Translations under genes and position numbers: made by a program
Part shown: piece by piece, positions 26,001 through 34,679 of the stretch
How positions within the stretch are numbered: the stretch's first letter is position 1
Layout: every line of letters starts with the position of its first letter
Notes under the pieces: model-generated
Seen by the model: the letters and a program-made list of their open reading frames with translations, nothing else
The model's database searches: none
What the model was told of the DNA's origin: nothing
Assembly (NCBI RefSeq): GCF_023343835.1
Contig: NC_064437.1
Location: 7,405,001 to 7,469,000 of the forward strand
DNA: 64,000 nucleotides
Origin: Lagopus muta
Taxonomy: Eukaryota; Chordata; Aves; Galliformes; Phasianidae
Reading direction: 5' to 3'

Positions 26001-28424
26001 TAAGCTCTTTTTGTGATATCTACAACATCAGACACAAAAATACAGAAGGTGATGTACTACACAGGAGCAGTAATGTAACACTGGGGCTTATTTGAGGCAA
26101 ACACACTGCAGAAATATGTCATCCCTGTATAAAAAAAGTACATGTAAGCCAGTCACGTACTCAAGGTGAAGGCCATGAGGAGCTGACCCTCCAAGAAGCA
26201 CTGCAGAGTTGGCATCAGCTGTCTAAATGGACTAACAGATTCAAAAACTGAACGGTGTTTGAGGTTGTTATGGACCTAGGGTTGTAAGTTGAAGATGCCA
26301 AGATGCAGGCTGTACCCAGCAGAGTCTGTGGCCACTTGCAGTTTGAGCCAAAAGAAATAAGGAAAAAAAGAAAAAAGAGAAGGAGAAAAAAAAAGAAAAA
26401 AAAAAAAGGAGAAAAAAAAAGATGTTATTAGGGGGGAAATATTCCATTTTTTGTGTTTGTTTTTTTTTAATTTTTCCCCTCCCAATCAGAGAAAATCATC
26501 AAATCAACCTTTTTCATTAATAGTCAGGTGGCCAAGAAAAAGTACAAAAAATATTTTAAAAATAACTTACCTTACAGACACATATATGTGTCCGATTTAT
26601 TTAGCCTAGTAAATTTATGGGCAATGCATATACAAAGGGAAAAAAGATTTTAAAAAAACCCTGTTTTGGTTGAGAATTGCATTCCGTTACCCACGACTCA
26701 CAGGGGAGATATATGGTACTGGAGTTTGGCATTGGCTGAGAAGGATATTTATTCCTGCAGTGGTTTTATTCCTCTCAAACTTTAAATTATCTTTATATGT
26801 ACCTTTCACTCTCAAGAAAAGATGCCTTCAATAGATCCTTTTTCTTCATAGTGAAGATTTATACTTTGGTGGTTTGAAGTTTATATCCCTTACATCGTTA
26901 GTCGATAATCTTGACTTTGCTCTAAATAGCAAGGGCTCAGATAGTCTTGGGCTTTGGGATTATTTTTACGTCAGTCTTTAAATGCTTTTTACTGGATAGC
27001 ATATTGCTAGATTACCTAATGCTCTCTTGGCTTTGGGGACAATGGAATCTTTAGTGAGTTGGGACCCAAGAGTTTGAGCCCCAAATGGGCAATCAGATCT
27101 CCCTCACACCCACCTGCATGGGCAGTTTTATTGCTAACTTTAGCAGAGGAATTGGAAGTTGAAAAAAAATTAAAGATGCTGAACTGCCCTTTGGGCCTGG
27201 AAGCTTCACACCACAGTCCATTGGCAAAGTTGCCTGGGGTGATTCCTTATGGATCCTTTTCATCTCAAGCGTATAGTCAAAAAGTGCATGGACAGAGTCC
27301 TCTTCTAGGCCTGCCTTCCTTAGATCTAGAACTGCTTTCAAATCATGAGAAACAGAGCAATGCTTTTCACTCACAGGCCACCAGGTCATGGATCGCCCAG
27401 CAAGGAAATAACCTCCAATGGTTCCACGGCTTGCCCGTATCGATGACTGGAAACACAGGAAAAATGAAAGTGTTTTCCTCCATTCACTTACCCTCAAGCC
27501 AGACCCAATGCCCTTCCCAGCAGCCTGAAACATCCTATAAGCAATATCTTGTGCCACCCTAGTCCTGCTCCCCTGATTGTTGCCAAATCAGCAAGCTTAC
27601 CCCACTCAGAACAGTGCTTTGTAGTTGACTTTGTGGCAAGCTGAAGCATAGCAGCTCTCAGACTAGATAGCAGCATTGCCACCAAGCTGAGAGAAGATTG
27701 AAGTTTTGGCATCAGCATCAGCTCCCAGAATTGCTCAGAGCATCTGTTAAGTATGCCAGGATTCAGCCATTGCTTCTGCCTCTCTTCACTCAGATTTCTG
27801 GTAGTCTAGGTTTGGAAGGAAGCCACTTTTACCTATTTAATGACTTCTGGAATGTACTCAATGGGAATGAGAAAAACAGCCAACCAGAACACTGCAGATG
27901 TCTATAAAAAAAAGGTCTCCAGAGAGCAACATAAATAAATAATTGCTAACCTTTCCAAAGCTTCTAAAGTCTCATTACACTCTTCTCATCCCTGCCCCAG
28001 CATTCTTCTTGACCTGGTCCCATTCCTGTCCACCCCGAAGCATGAGACTACTTCGCAGCACAGGAGGTTTACACCACCCCCAGAACAATCTCTAGGGGAT
28101 GACCCCATAGTGGACTCCATATGGGGACAGGGGCTCATGGGTGTATCACCTCCCAGGCCTGTTCATTATGGCGTGGGATAATGGTGTGTGCAGAGGATGC
28201 CTTCTGCAGGCAGAAACCTTTGTACCCAGAAATGGTCTGGGGAGAATCAAATGCTGCCCCAGGCAGAGCTGAACCCATTCAGTGCAGGCACTCACCCATA
28301 TTCCAACAGCGAGGACAAAGATGAAATACAAAACCACTACGATGATGTCTGCCACCCCAAAGACAGCTTTCGTCTCCTCTGGCAGCACGGGTGGCTCCAT
28401 GGTGGCTGGAGTTGGCTGGCTCAT
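7876..28424 (-). CDS. SLC5A9: SLC5A9 (SGLT4), sodium/sugar cotransporter, 14 coding exons, complete
   Basis: Sodium-coupled sugar symporter of the SLC5 family in the plasma membrane; mammalian SGLT4 is known for mannose, 1,5-anhydroglucitol and fructose transport. Coding exons run 28424-28296, 27446-27375, 25018-24914, 23097-22933, 20526-20421, 20189-20109, 19354-19149, 18388-18253, 17395-17288, 17122-16972, 15793-15625, 15063-14848, 9583-9451 and 8084-7876. They sum to 1986 nt, giving 661 residues plus stop, with all phases matching. The product follows remembered human SLC5A9 along its length, closer than SGLT1: [16 protein letters not shown] (48-63), SNVGSG (75-80), GGFEWN (97-102), [22 protein letters not shown], a lumenal NTTC glycosylation site at 245, [21 protein letters not shown] (around 294-314), [15 protein letters not shown] (from 384), [12 protein letters not shown] (from 448) and a hydrophobic C-terminal helix. 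The family has the LeuT fold with about 14 membrane helices. The start fits the human N-terminal length. Identification is firm; the exact start is less so. Confidence 0.96.
8085..9450 (-). other. SLC5A9: SLC5A9 intron 13
   Basis: 1.37 kb, donor GTAAGG and acceptor gtttcacag. It carries a short GT microsatellite at 9357-9373. No other features recognised. Confidence 0.85.
9357..9373. repeat. (GT)n microsatellite
   Basis: About eight GT units followed by a G run, inside SLC5A9 intron 13. Confidence 0.9.
9451..9583 (-). CDS. SLC5A9: SLC5A9 coding exon 13 (residues 549-592 plus split codon 593)
   Basis: 133 nt after a 5.3-kb intron. Begins [13 protein letters not shown], matching the LTWWTR motif of SLC5A9, then a variable cytosolic linker. 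I placed the end at the strong donor GTAAGG (phase 1), the only nearby one that joins exon 14 in frame. The frame stays open past it. Confidence 0.9.
9584..14847 (-). other. SLC5A9: SLC5A9 intron 12, largest intron
   Basis: 5.3 kb, GTAAGT donor and tttttcag acceptor. It contains a CR1 tail at about 11547-11706 and A-rich runs near 9976-9996 and 10015-10027. The AT-rich part near 14340-14480 could be regulatory, but nothing in the sequence proves it. Confidence 0.85.
11547..11706 (+). repeat. CR1 retrotransposon, truncated 3' end
   Basis: Well-preserved CR1 tail inside SLC5A9 intron 12, opposite to the gene: TGGATGCCTCATCTCTGGAG, GGTAGCCTGATCTAGTGG, CCCATGGCAGGGGGTTGGAA, then the TCCAACCTAAGCCATTCTAT end with its short terminal repeat. 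Confidence 0.93.
14848..15063 (-). CDS. SLC5A9: SLC5A9 coding exon 12 (residues 477-548)
   Basis: 216 nt, phase 0 at both ends, donor GTAAGT. Encodes two membrane helices ([20 protein letters not shown] and [20 protein letters not shown]) around a loop with SCGEEDRRP, ending PIPEEK. Confidence 0.97.
15064..16971 (-). other. SLC5A9: SLC5A9 introns 10 and 11 (exon 11 at 15625-15793 between them)
   Basis: Introns of 1178 and 561 nt. The second contains a short CA run near 15438-15446 and a pyrimidine-rich stretch at about 15117-15165. Nothing gene-like is seen. Confidence 0.8.
15625..15793 (-). CDS. SLC5A9: SLC5A9 coding exon 11 (residues 420-476)
   Basis: 169 nt, completes Arg420 and ends in phase 0, donor GTAAGT. 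Encodes [40 protein letters not shown] and [16 protein letters not shown]. Gln450 and Thr453 align with SGLT1 Gln457 and Thr460 in the sugar pathway. Confidence 0.97.
16972..17122 (-). CDS. SLC5A9: SLC5A9 coding exon 10 (residues 370-420)
   Basis: 151 nt, enters in phase 1 and ends after two bases of Arg420. Encodes [38 protein letters not shown] and [12 protein letters not shown]. Ser385-Ser386 correspond by family knowledge to sodium-site (Na2) serines. The donor is GTCCTT, weak from +3 to +6, but only this AG/GT position joins exon 11 in frame to restore the conserved Arg. Confidence 0.93.
17288..17395 (-). CDS. SLC5A9: SLC5A9 coding exon 9 (residues 334-370, both ends split)
   Basis: 108 nt, phase 1 at both ends, donor GTGAGA. 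Encodes a Cys-rich extracellular loop ([20 protein letters not shown], then [16 protein letters not shown]). Five cysteines match the pattern of the family. Confidence 0.97.
17396..19148 (-). other. SLC5A9: SLC5A9 introns 7 and 8 (exon 8 at 18253-18388 between them)
   Basis: Two introns of 760 and 857 nt flanking exon 8. No recognisable repeat, RNA gene or nested coding frame. Confidence 0.8.
18253..18388 (-). CDS. SLC5A9: SLC5A9 coding exon 8 (residues 289-333 plus split codon 334)
   Basis: 136 nt, ends in phase 1, donor GTAAGC. Encodes [18 protein letters not shown], then [20 protein letters not shown] and ISRALYP. Lys314 aligns with sugar-site Lys321 of human SGLT1. Confidence 0.97.
19149..19354 (-). 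CDS. SLC5A9: SLC5A9 coding exon 7 (residues 220-288)
   Basis: 206 nt, donor GTAAAG, ends in phase 0. Encodes the large extracellular loop with an NTT glycosylation sequon at 245-247 and Cys248, then [20 protein letters not shown] and Gln288. Trp284 aligns with SGLT1 Trp291, but Cys283 replaces Tyr290 and Ala280 replaces Thr287 of SGLT1. Confidence 0.96.
19355..20108 (-). other. SLC5A9: SLC5A9 intron 6
   Basis: 754 nt between exons 7 and 6, acceptor ttttcag. No recognisable repeat or nested gene. Confidence 0.85.
20109..20189 (-). CDS. SLC5A9: SLC5A9 coding exon 6 (residues 193-220, both ends split)
   Basis: 81 nt, enters and leaves in phase 1, donor GTAAGG. Encodes [20 protein letters not shown] and LVLMFI, completing the family signature region. 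Confidence 0.96.
20421..20526 (-). CDS. SLC5A9: SLC5A9 coding exon 5 (residues 158-192 plus split codon 193)
   Basis: 106 nt, ends in phase 1, donor GTAAAC. Encodes [20 protein letters not shown] and the helix [15 protein letters not shown]. The split Gly193 codon begins the GGL of the sodium:solute symporter signature. Confidence 0.96.
20527..22932 (-). other. SLC5A9: SLC5A9 intron 4
   Basis: 2.4 kb with GT-AG ends. A 142-codon plus-strand frame (21690-22118) lies here but resembles no family I know and is probably chance. Confidence 0.85.
22933..23097 (-). CDS. SLC5A9: SLC5A9 coding exon 4 (residues 103-157)
   Basis: 165 nt, phase 0 at both ends, donor GTATGT. Encodes [20 protein letters not shown], the [18 protein letters not shown] loop and the helix ending LYIFTKIS. 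Almost identical to remembered human SLC5A9. Confidence 0.97.
23098..24913 (-). other. SLC5A9: SLC5A9 intron 3, with a CR1 fragment near its 5' end
   Basis: 1.8 kb with GT-AG ends. The CR1 tail at about 24714-24815 lies within 100-200 nt of the exon 3 donor. Nothing else recognisable. Confidence 0.85.
24714..24815 (-). repeat. CR1 retrotransposon fragment, minus orientation
   Basis: Reverse-complement CR1 tail: AGAATCACTAAGGTTGGAAA, AGACCTCTAAGATCATTCAG, TCCAACCACCCATCTACTGC, then CCCACTAACCCTGCCCCCAA. It lies in SLC5A9 intron 3, in the same orientation as the gene. The internal boundary is approximate. Confidence 0.9.
24914..25018 (-). CDS. SLC5A9: SLC5A9 coding exon 3 (residues 68-102)
   Basis: 105 nt, phase 0 at both ends, donor GTAAGA. 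Encodes the unwound substrate-site helix: [13 protein letters not shown], then [13 protein letters not shown] and GGFEWN. Asn76 and Glu100 align with Asn78 and Glu102 of human SGLT1. Leu81 stands where SGLT1 has His83. Confidence 0.97.
25019..27374 (-). other. SLC5A9: SLC5A9 intron 2
   Basis: 2.36 kb with GT-AG ends. It holds an A-rich low-complexity block near 26358-26422 and is otherwise unremarkable AT-rich sequence. Confidence 0.85.
26358..26422. repeat. A/G-rich low-complexity tract
   Basis: Purine-only block of A runs broken by single or double G, within SLC5A9 intron 2. A pyrimidine tract on the gene strand. Confidence 0.85.
27375..27446 (-). CDS. SLC5A9: SLC5A9 coding exon 2 (residues 44-67)
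   Basis: 72 nt, phase 0 at both ends. Encodes [20 protein letters not shown] followed by TWWP, the loop and start of the next helix, a hallmark of the SGLT family. Acceptor follows a T-rich tract ending tttccag; donor is GTGAGT. Confidence 0.96.
27447..28295 (-). other. SLC5A9: SLC5A9 intron 1
   Basis: 849 nt with GT-AG ends. I see no repeat or nested gene. Open frames on the plus strand opposite exon 2 and this intron are overlaps with no family match. Confidence 0.85.
28296..28424 (-). CDS. SLC5A9: SLC5A9 coding exon 1 (residues 1-43)
   Basis: Encodes the cytosolic or extracellular N-tail and first membrane helix (about residues 24-43, [11 protein letters not shown] onward), ending at GIW with donor GTGAGT in phase 0. 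Two in-frame Met codons are candidates: 28424 (G at -3) and 28400 (residue 9), which sits in a near-perfect GCCACCATGG context. The frame stays open far upstream, to about 28964, but that stretch lacks family resemblance and is treated as 5' UTR or flank. Confidence 0.88.
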
Positions 28425-28453
28425 GGCTGTGGGAGAACTAATGATTTTCTCCT

Positions 28454-28486
28454 TCACACTGGACTTTGGTGCACGTTCGCCTTCAT
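28454..28486 (-). other. Possible 10-codon upstream ORF in the SLC5A9 leader
   Basis: An ATG at 28486 opens a frame of 10 codons ending in TGA (28454-28456), 29 nt before the main start. It matters only if transcription starts upstream of it, which the nearby HNF1-like site makes uncertain. Confidence 0.3.
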
Positions 28487-28495
28487 CGCTTCCCT

Positions 28496-28508
28496 TGTAA
28501 TAATTAAC
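28496..28508 (-). promoter_or_regulatory. HNF1-like site upstream of SLC5A9
   Basis: Minus-strand GTTAATTATTACA matches the HNF1 palindrome GTTAATNATTAAC except for the last two bases. It lies 72-84 nt upstream of the chosen start codon. HNF1A is an established activator of SGLT-family promoters in kidney and gut, so a proximal promoter here is plausible. No TATA box is evident, and the transcription start is unknown. Confidence 0.55.
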
Positions 28509-28509
28509 A

Positions 28510-31500
28510 GGGTGAAGAAGGTGTGAGCGGGGAGCCCCATGCTGCAGGGACCTGCAGCTAGGTGAGCTCATGTGAAGCAGTGTCTGCTGTGCAGATAGCA
28601 ACAGGGGAAATGCAGGAGAGGAGACAGATGAGCTTTTTGGCATGCACATAGCCAGCAGCAAAGGAGTTAAGCTGCTTGCGTGACAAGCAGAGCTGCTGCC
28701 AGATCCCCTGGATGGTTCCAGGAAGCTGCAGTGCAGCAGGAGCAGCAGCTGGCCTGGGCTACAGGCAGGTGGGAGCTGGCCGTGCCCCACTGCAGTGACA
28801 AAATGTGAACCACATGGACCTAGAAGGACCCTGCTTAGACATGGCTGCAGGACACAGGGCTTCTTCTGGCAGCTTCCAGTGTTCCATGCAGAATCATCTC
28901 CTGCCTCCCCCCATTTTCCCTGCCATCCATGGTTTCCCCCACCCCAGACTTCTGCAGGCTTCATTTGTTCTTGGTTGCACGAGGGGCATCAAAACCACTC
29001 TCTCATTTTATTTCCCTCTTTCCCAGCATTTTCTGGCTATGTACTCACTAATTAATTGTGTTGCTAATGGAAGGCCCCCTGTCCACCTCCACTCCTGAGT
29101 CTGAAGCTCTCTGGGAGCAGTGCCTCCCCGTGGTCTCATTAACTGCAAAATGCTTTTCAAGACTGAAATGTTTCAACAACCTGAAGTACAGTTACCAGAA
29201 ATTAAATATCTGGAAGCCAAAATTCCCCACTGCACACAGGCAGCTCTCTGCATGCAGAACTCATTTACACTCACCCACACACTTCTCTTTTAACACTGTG
29301 ACACTCGAACGCAAGAAGACTGTCTCTTAATCTTGAAATGCATCAAATTCCTGCCGAAGAAGCACATAAGTCAGTATCTCTGGTCTTCCCAAAACAGGAA
29401 GCCTACTGTCTATGGGGAGCACAACTCAAAGCCCTCACAAAACTCAACCCCTTTCACCCCACCATTCCAAGGTGCCGAACAAGCAACGATTAACACTTGA
29501 AAGCACTTGGAAGCACTTGAAAGCTTGCCCCATGAAAAGTAAGTCCACCTAACAAGCCATTCCCAGCGGCTCTAAGGTATCACAAGCCTGCTGAACCAAT
29601 AAGTATGACATTGGCTTCAGCCTGAAGGACCCTTCAAGTATTATTTCACTGATTGCACCATCCCAAGCCATAGAGCTGACCCCATTTCTGGTGCAGCAAG
29701 GTAGGATTGCATTGGCTTCATCCTGAAAACAGAACATACCTTGTCAGTGGCTATGTCCTTCTCTGCAGCTGGGCAGTCTGGTGGCCCTCCTGTCCTGGTC
29801 CCACTGCTCTGCCCACAACTCCTTGGGGCTGGCCATGGAGATGTGCTCCTCCCACAGCCCCCCAGGACATGGCCCGTGTCCCTGCCCACAGACAAGGGAT
29901 GACACATGTTGGCTCGATGTGACGCACTCCCTGACTCCTATCCCCGGGTGAGAAGCATGTTGCACAGCTCTGGTGGCCCAAGCAGCAGGACAGTGCTCAC
30001 CTGCTGCTCACCGTGCTCTTAAGTCAACAGTGGTGGCCATTCACCACCAGGAGATGTGGCACTCCCTGCCCTGGGAGAGGATGGGTGGAGAGGGAACTCA
30101 TGTGTCCAGGAAATAATAAATAACCAACACAGTGACAAATAGTGAAAGCTATTACAGCAGCAGAAGCTTGGCAGGTGCAAGCAGACAGGTCTCCACTGAT
30201 TCCTGGGGAAGGAAATTCCTTTGTTCCCTCTCAATCCCAAGGGGACCTAGCAACGTACCTCAAATGCTCTGGATAGCTGCAAAACGATCAAACTATCTTC
30301 CCCAACAGGCAGAACAGCTCAGAGTGTTCAGGCCACATCAACAAAGCCAAAATTTGCTTTCTCACAGCCAAGGGACAGGTTGGTTTCTTTCATCCCTGGG
30401 GGTGGTTGTGGCTGAGGAAGAGCCTGGCACATAGGACTGTGGTGAGCTGGTGGGCATGGGGACAAGGCCTTGCCAGAGCATCACCTATGGCATAAATGTG
30501 TCTAGGTGAAAATGACAGCTCTGCTCATAGGTGTAATGGGCAAAAAAGGCCAACACAAAGGATACCTACATCCCCTCCCCGTTTTCTTCCTAAGAAACCT
30601 TCTTCATCTCCCAAAAAAGCCTTTCCTTTTGGGGCTGGGGCTACCTTGTATGTCCCACCTCCTTGGCCAGAGATGACCTTCTACCACCAAGCTCTGCACT
30701 CACAGCCTCTTCCTGCATCATAATAATATTCAGGCAAGGAGCAGAGTAGACTGCAGAGAAGCAGCAATCCCCAAAACCCACTGTTCAAGCAGTATCTCAG
30801 AGCTGCAGCCCTCCTGAAGCACAGCATCACAGCTCCATTAATGCACTCTGCTCTCCATGCAGCAGAAATGACAGGACCTTTAGTATCTTCTCGTGCAGTC
30901 TGTTCTCTGATTCACATCACAGCAGCTGAGAATGAGCCCTTCAGAGATGGGAAATCAGAAGTGGCGTTTCAAAGAGTGCAGCTCGAAATAATAATCTATA
31001 TATACATAAGAAAAAAACACAGAAGAGCAAATGTTTCTGGGGCAAACGGTGTTTGGTTAAGTGACAGGCAATTATTTTTACAAATGTTAATGAATAATGG
31101 ACTTCCTCTTCATTATGAAGCTACTTCACAGTTGTCAGCAAACAGCTCCAATGACAATTAGTTCATCTCTAAATGGATGCAGAAATTGGCCAGTATACAC
31201 ATAACAATGCAATGAGGGAAGACAATAGCCAAGCCTCTCCTCTCACCTCACCTCCTGGGGGCTTTTTCCAGCAACAGGGATGGGAGAGGCATTCAGCTAA
31301 CCAATATTTTCCTCCCAGCCCTTTCTCAGAAGGAATATCTCTCGAATTAAAACCTTCTGTTTAATTTTGGTTTGATGTGATCGGGCTTTAAATGCATGTA
31401 ACGCTTAAAGACAGCGCTTCAGCTCAGGGGAACAGCTGAGGAGCAGCAGGGCGGTGGGAGAGGAGCAGACCCCGGGCAGCCAGGCAGTGCTACCACAGCT

Positions 31501-32779
31501 CTTTTCTTCCCTCTGCAGGCCACACTCCGATTTTCACTCCTGGACTGTCAGATGAGTCTGAAGCAAGTCCAACATTTCAGCTCTCCCTGCATTATTATTA
31601 AGTCTATCCGGCCAGGTGGGATCAGAGGTAACGTCTGTCTGCTCCGGTCTGAAGCAGGGTGTATGTCTGACCGAACTGCAAATCTGCAGATCTTCAGTGA
31701 CTGCTGGGAAACAAAGCTGAGAAGCCACAGGTAGAGCTTCAAGCTGCAGTTGCCTGGAAAAATAGTTCTGGGACCAAGTAGACGTAGGCTGGATAAAATA
31801 TGTCATATTTACCAAGTGACTTTTCTGACTAAGAGCCAGACTTTGAAAGATATTAGCAAGGGTAAAACATTAAGTGACAGAACAAGGACGCTTTAAATGA
31901 AGGATGTTGTTCTCCTTTTAATTTACTCCCTTGTACAGCCTTGCAAAGATCTCAGCAGAGCAAGTGTCCTTATTGATGGATACGCTACCCTTGTTAAGAT
32001 GGGACAATACACTTACTTACAGCTTCCATCATTGTCACGGAGGCACAAAGCAAACAGATATAACTAATGAAGATTTAGCTATTACATAATGTCGTTGCCA
32101 ACTCCATGCAGAAGTCTGGGAATAAATCATTTTTCTAAGAGCGCTTTTAATGAATTTAAGGCACAAAGAGACCTGCGTGTAGTTTGTATTAGGACTCTGG
32201 AAGGGTTATTACTTTTCTGGAAGGGTGGTTCAGGTTTGGAGTACAAATGAAGTACCGTCTGAGAAACACTGAAGAAATGAAAGCCACACAGTCCCTGCAA
32301 TGTGGGCTGTGAATTACAGCATTTGGGGTGATGCTGCACAGCGAGGCCATGCCGACCTGCAGCCATTAGCTACCACCAGCAAAAAGGAGAAGCAAAAATA
32401 ACGAATAAGCAAGCAGGAGAAATAGAGGAGCTGCAAGGGAGTCCGCCTCATTTCACCAGACTTCAGCCAAGGAGGAATGCAGGAGGAGCTGAGTTGTGCT
32501 GCCGAGCCCATCAAGCTCCCCAGCAGAGCAGGTAAGCCAATGCCTCCCAGCCTCTGCCAAGGGTGCAGTGTGGTTGTGCTACAGGAGCAACCAGTTTCGC
32601 TTGTTCTGCAATCTGCTGTTTGAGAAATCATGAGGAACTTAAACTGATATGGATAAAAGCTGGAGGTGGTGCTCAATCACCTGGAAAGCTCTTGCCAGAC
32701 AGGGGAAGAGGTGGGCTCGTACCCATCCCTGTATCCTGGTGCAGTTTTTCACAGTGCTATTCCAGATTACACTGTGAGG
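28510..32779. other. Flank upstream of SLC5A9, no gene recognised
   Basis: Starts with somewhat GC-richer sequence (to about 30000) that may hold promoter and enhancer elements of SLC5A9, then becomes ordinary mixed DNA. A short 10-bp triplication (ACTTGAAAGC-like) lies at 29495-29524. No CpG island, exon or RNA gene seen. Confidence 0.6.
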
Positions 32780-32843
32780 AATAAAGCAGCCACTGCTGAA
32801 TCATTCTGGCATTTGCAAAAAAAAAAAAAAAAAAAAAAAAAAA
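32780..32843 (+). repeat. AATAAA followed by a 27-base poly(A) run; possible retroposed 3' end
   Basis: AATAAA at 32780-32785, then 31 nt, then 27 consecutive A (32817-32843). That is the layout of a polyadenylated transcript copied into DNA. It may equally be a simple A-run. No parent gene recognised upstream and no flanking duplication was found by eye. Confidence 0.4.
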
Positions 32844-33010
32844 GCATTCCCTGTGCACAACTAAAAAGTGATGCAATGCATTTAAATTTATACCAGCCAG
32901 CCCATTTCAAGAGAAAAGGCTCCATGACAAAACCACAGATGTCAACAGCCCATGTGCTTTGGAAATGCAGATTCAGGCAGGTATTGGCAGCTTTGATCCA
33001 TCTCTGTATG

Positions 33011-33115
33011 GTGACTGTTTAGAAAATCCTTCTTCTTCATGTCAGGGAGAAAATGGCAAAGACGTATGTCCTTCATTTTAGAGTTAGGAGCTGGAATAAG
33101 AACATTCTCTCCCTT
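33011..33115 (+). repeat. Direct repeat, copy 1 of about 105 bp
   Basis: Begins GTGACTGTTTAGAAAATCC, contains TCTTCTTCATGTCAG and AAAATGGCAAAGA, and ends TTTAGAGTTAGGAGCTGGAA plus ACATTCTC. A second copy with only scattered differences and a small indel lies about 1.56 kb downstream. No known repeat family recalled. Confidence 0.85.
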
Positions 33116-33116
33116 A

Positions 33117-33344
33117 TCAGTCAATGTTTGGGCACTTGTTGGTTGGAGGCAAAATCTGGCACAAACCTGCTTGTTTAGAAAGACTCAATGGGAGAATCAA
33201 GGGAAAGCTTAGTCCCAGTTGCTTCTTTGTCCCACAGCTCTGCAGGCATTTTATTAAGGGTGCACTCTCTTCCCCAGGCTCTTCTGGGTTCAGACAATCG
33301 TTGAGGGTCTGGAGCACCAGCTCTTGCTCCAACAGCTGGTCCAT
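33117..33344 (-). other. Unrecognised 75-codon open frame
   Basis: Reads MDQLLEQELVLQTLNDCLNP, then EEPGEESAPLIKCLQSC. The Leu/Glu-rich start looks protein-like and the second half does not. No family recognised. There is no splice support, and a 166-codon frame overlaps on the other strand, so chance is the leading explanation. Confidence 0.15.
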
Positions 33345-34570
33345 GGACAGGACTCACTGTTTTTCACACCTGGGCTCTGTGAAAGACACATTTCATGTCA
33401 CTTCCCCGCATTATGGACTCTCAGGAACTGGGAAATCCACATCTTCCGAATCAAACTCCACAATACAAGACCCTCTTTTTAACTGCAGTAAGAGCCTGCT
33501 AGGAACACTGTTAATTTGTTTCTGCTTGCAGTATTTTTCACATCAACCTGGACAGATATATTACAACTATTTTTTCCCCCCAGCTAGAAAGGAGAGTTTT
33601 CGAATGATGCTGCATATCCTCTGACCAGTTGATACAATAGATGCCAAAAAGCTCTAAGGATAAAGGATATATACGAAGTGAATACAGTCTTCAGTGTTAC
33701 TAACCCTAAGGAAAAGAACCAGAAGGGAAGGCAGAACAAAAATGGTTGCTGAAAGAATGAAAAAAAAAAGAAAAAAAAAAGAAAAAAATCAAACTTAATG
33801 GTTTGTTACAGTTTGAGGGGAACGAGAAAACAAAGTCTGGAGCTGAAGGAGTTGTCAGGCAGTGAGATAGGGTTACATTTCCTCCACATGGAGCCTGCAG
33901 TGCTGGTGTGATTAGGTGAAAGAACTTGGGAGTGCTACAGAGAGAGCTGCCTTGCTCCCTGTCAACTTGCAAAAGCTAATCAGCATCCCAGAATGACAGC
34001 TCCCTCCAGGGCGAGATTTCTTAAAACAAAACTAAAATAAAATAAAAATAAGGAGCTTCTTTGGTTGAGTTTCAAACCTAGCTTCCCACCAAAAAAATAT
34101 CAGAATGAAATAGAAAGGCTGTGACATTCGCCATCAACACCCTCGATGCTAATCTGCACCCTGATAATAATAACTCCTATAACCCCTACATGTTACTCAA
34201 GCAGCCTGCATCCTGAGGAATATATCTGACTTGATAAACTACTGCCATCAACTCGCACAGCATGATGAGATTTCACGTGGGAGGATGCTGCTGTTTTGTG
34301 ATGCCCTGGAGAAGCTGAGGACAAGATGTGATAAAAATCCTCGTGCAGAGCTGAAATTCTAGGAGGCAATTTTGAGTACATAGAAAGGAATTCTTCCAGT
34401 TTGGGATGCTGGCAAGAAATAATGCCCTTATTCCTGGCCATCAGAGGAGTGTTGCTATTGCAGACTCCAAGCCTTAAAAATTCTTGAGTTGGGCACCAAA
34501 ATTAAGTGATATGAGCTATGATATCACAAGGATTTTCATTTTTTTACCTTTTAGCAGAGAAGCTTGCTTG

Positions 34571-34674
34571 GTGACTATTTAGAGAAATCTTTCTTCTTCA
34601 TGTCAGAGTAAAATGGCAAAGAATGACATCCTTCAATTTAGAGTTAGGAGCTGGAATAGGGACATTCTCCCTTC
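34571..34674 (+). repeat. Direct repeat, copy 2 of about 105 bp
   Basis: Same orientation as the copy at 33011: GTGACTATTTAGAGAAATC, TTTCTTCTTCATGTCAGAG, AAAATGGCAAAGAATG, TTTAGAGTTAGGAGCTGGAA. Flanks on both sides differ from those of copy 1, so the repeat unit is close to this length. Confidence 0.85.
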
Positions 34675-34679
34675 CGGCA

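Noticed and set aside
27059..27562. 167-codon plus-strand frame over SLC5A9 exon 2
   Set aside because: It is antisense to a confirmed exon and intron sequence, and shows no recognisable domain.
28425..28964. Long open frame extending SLC5A9 exon 1 upstream (272 codons in all)
   Set aside because: The extra N-terminal part has no family resemblance and is Cys/Ser/Pro-rich. Family length and the HNF1-like site favour the start at 28424 or 28400.
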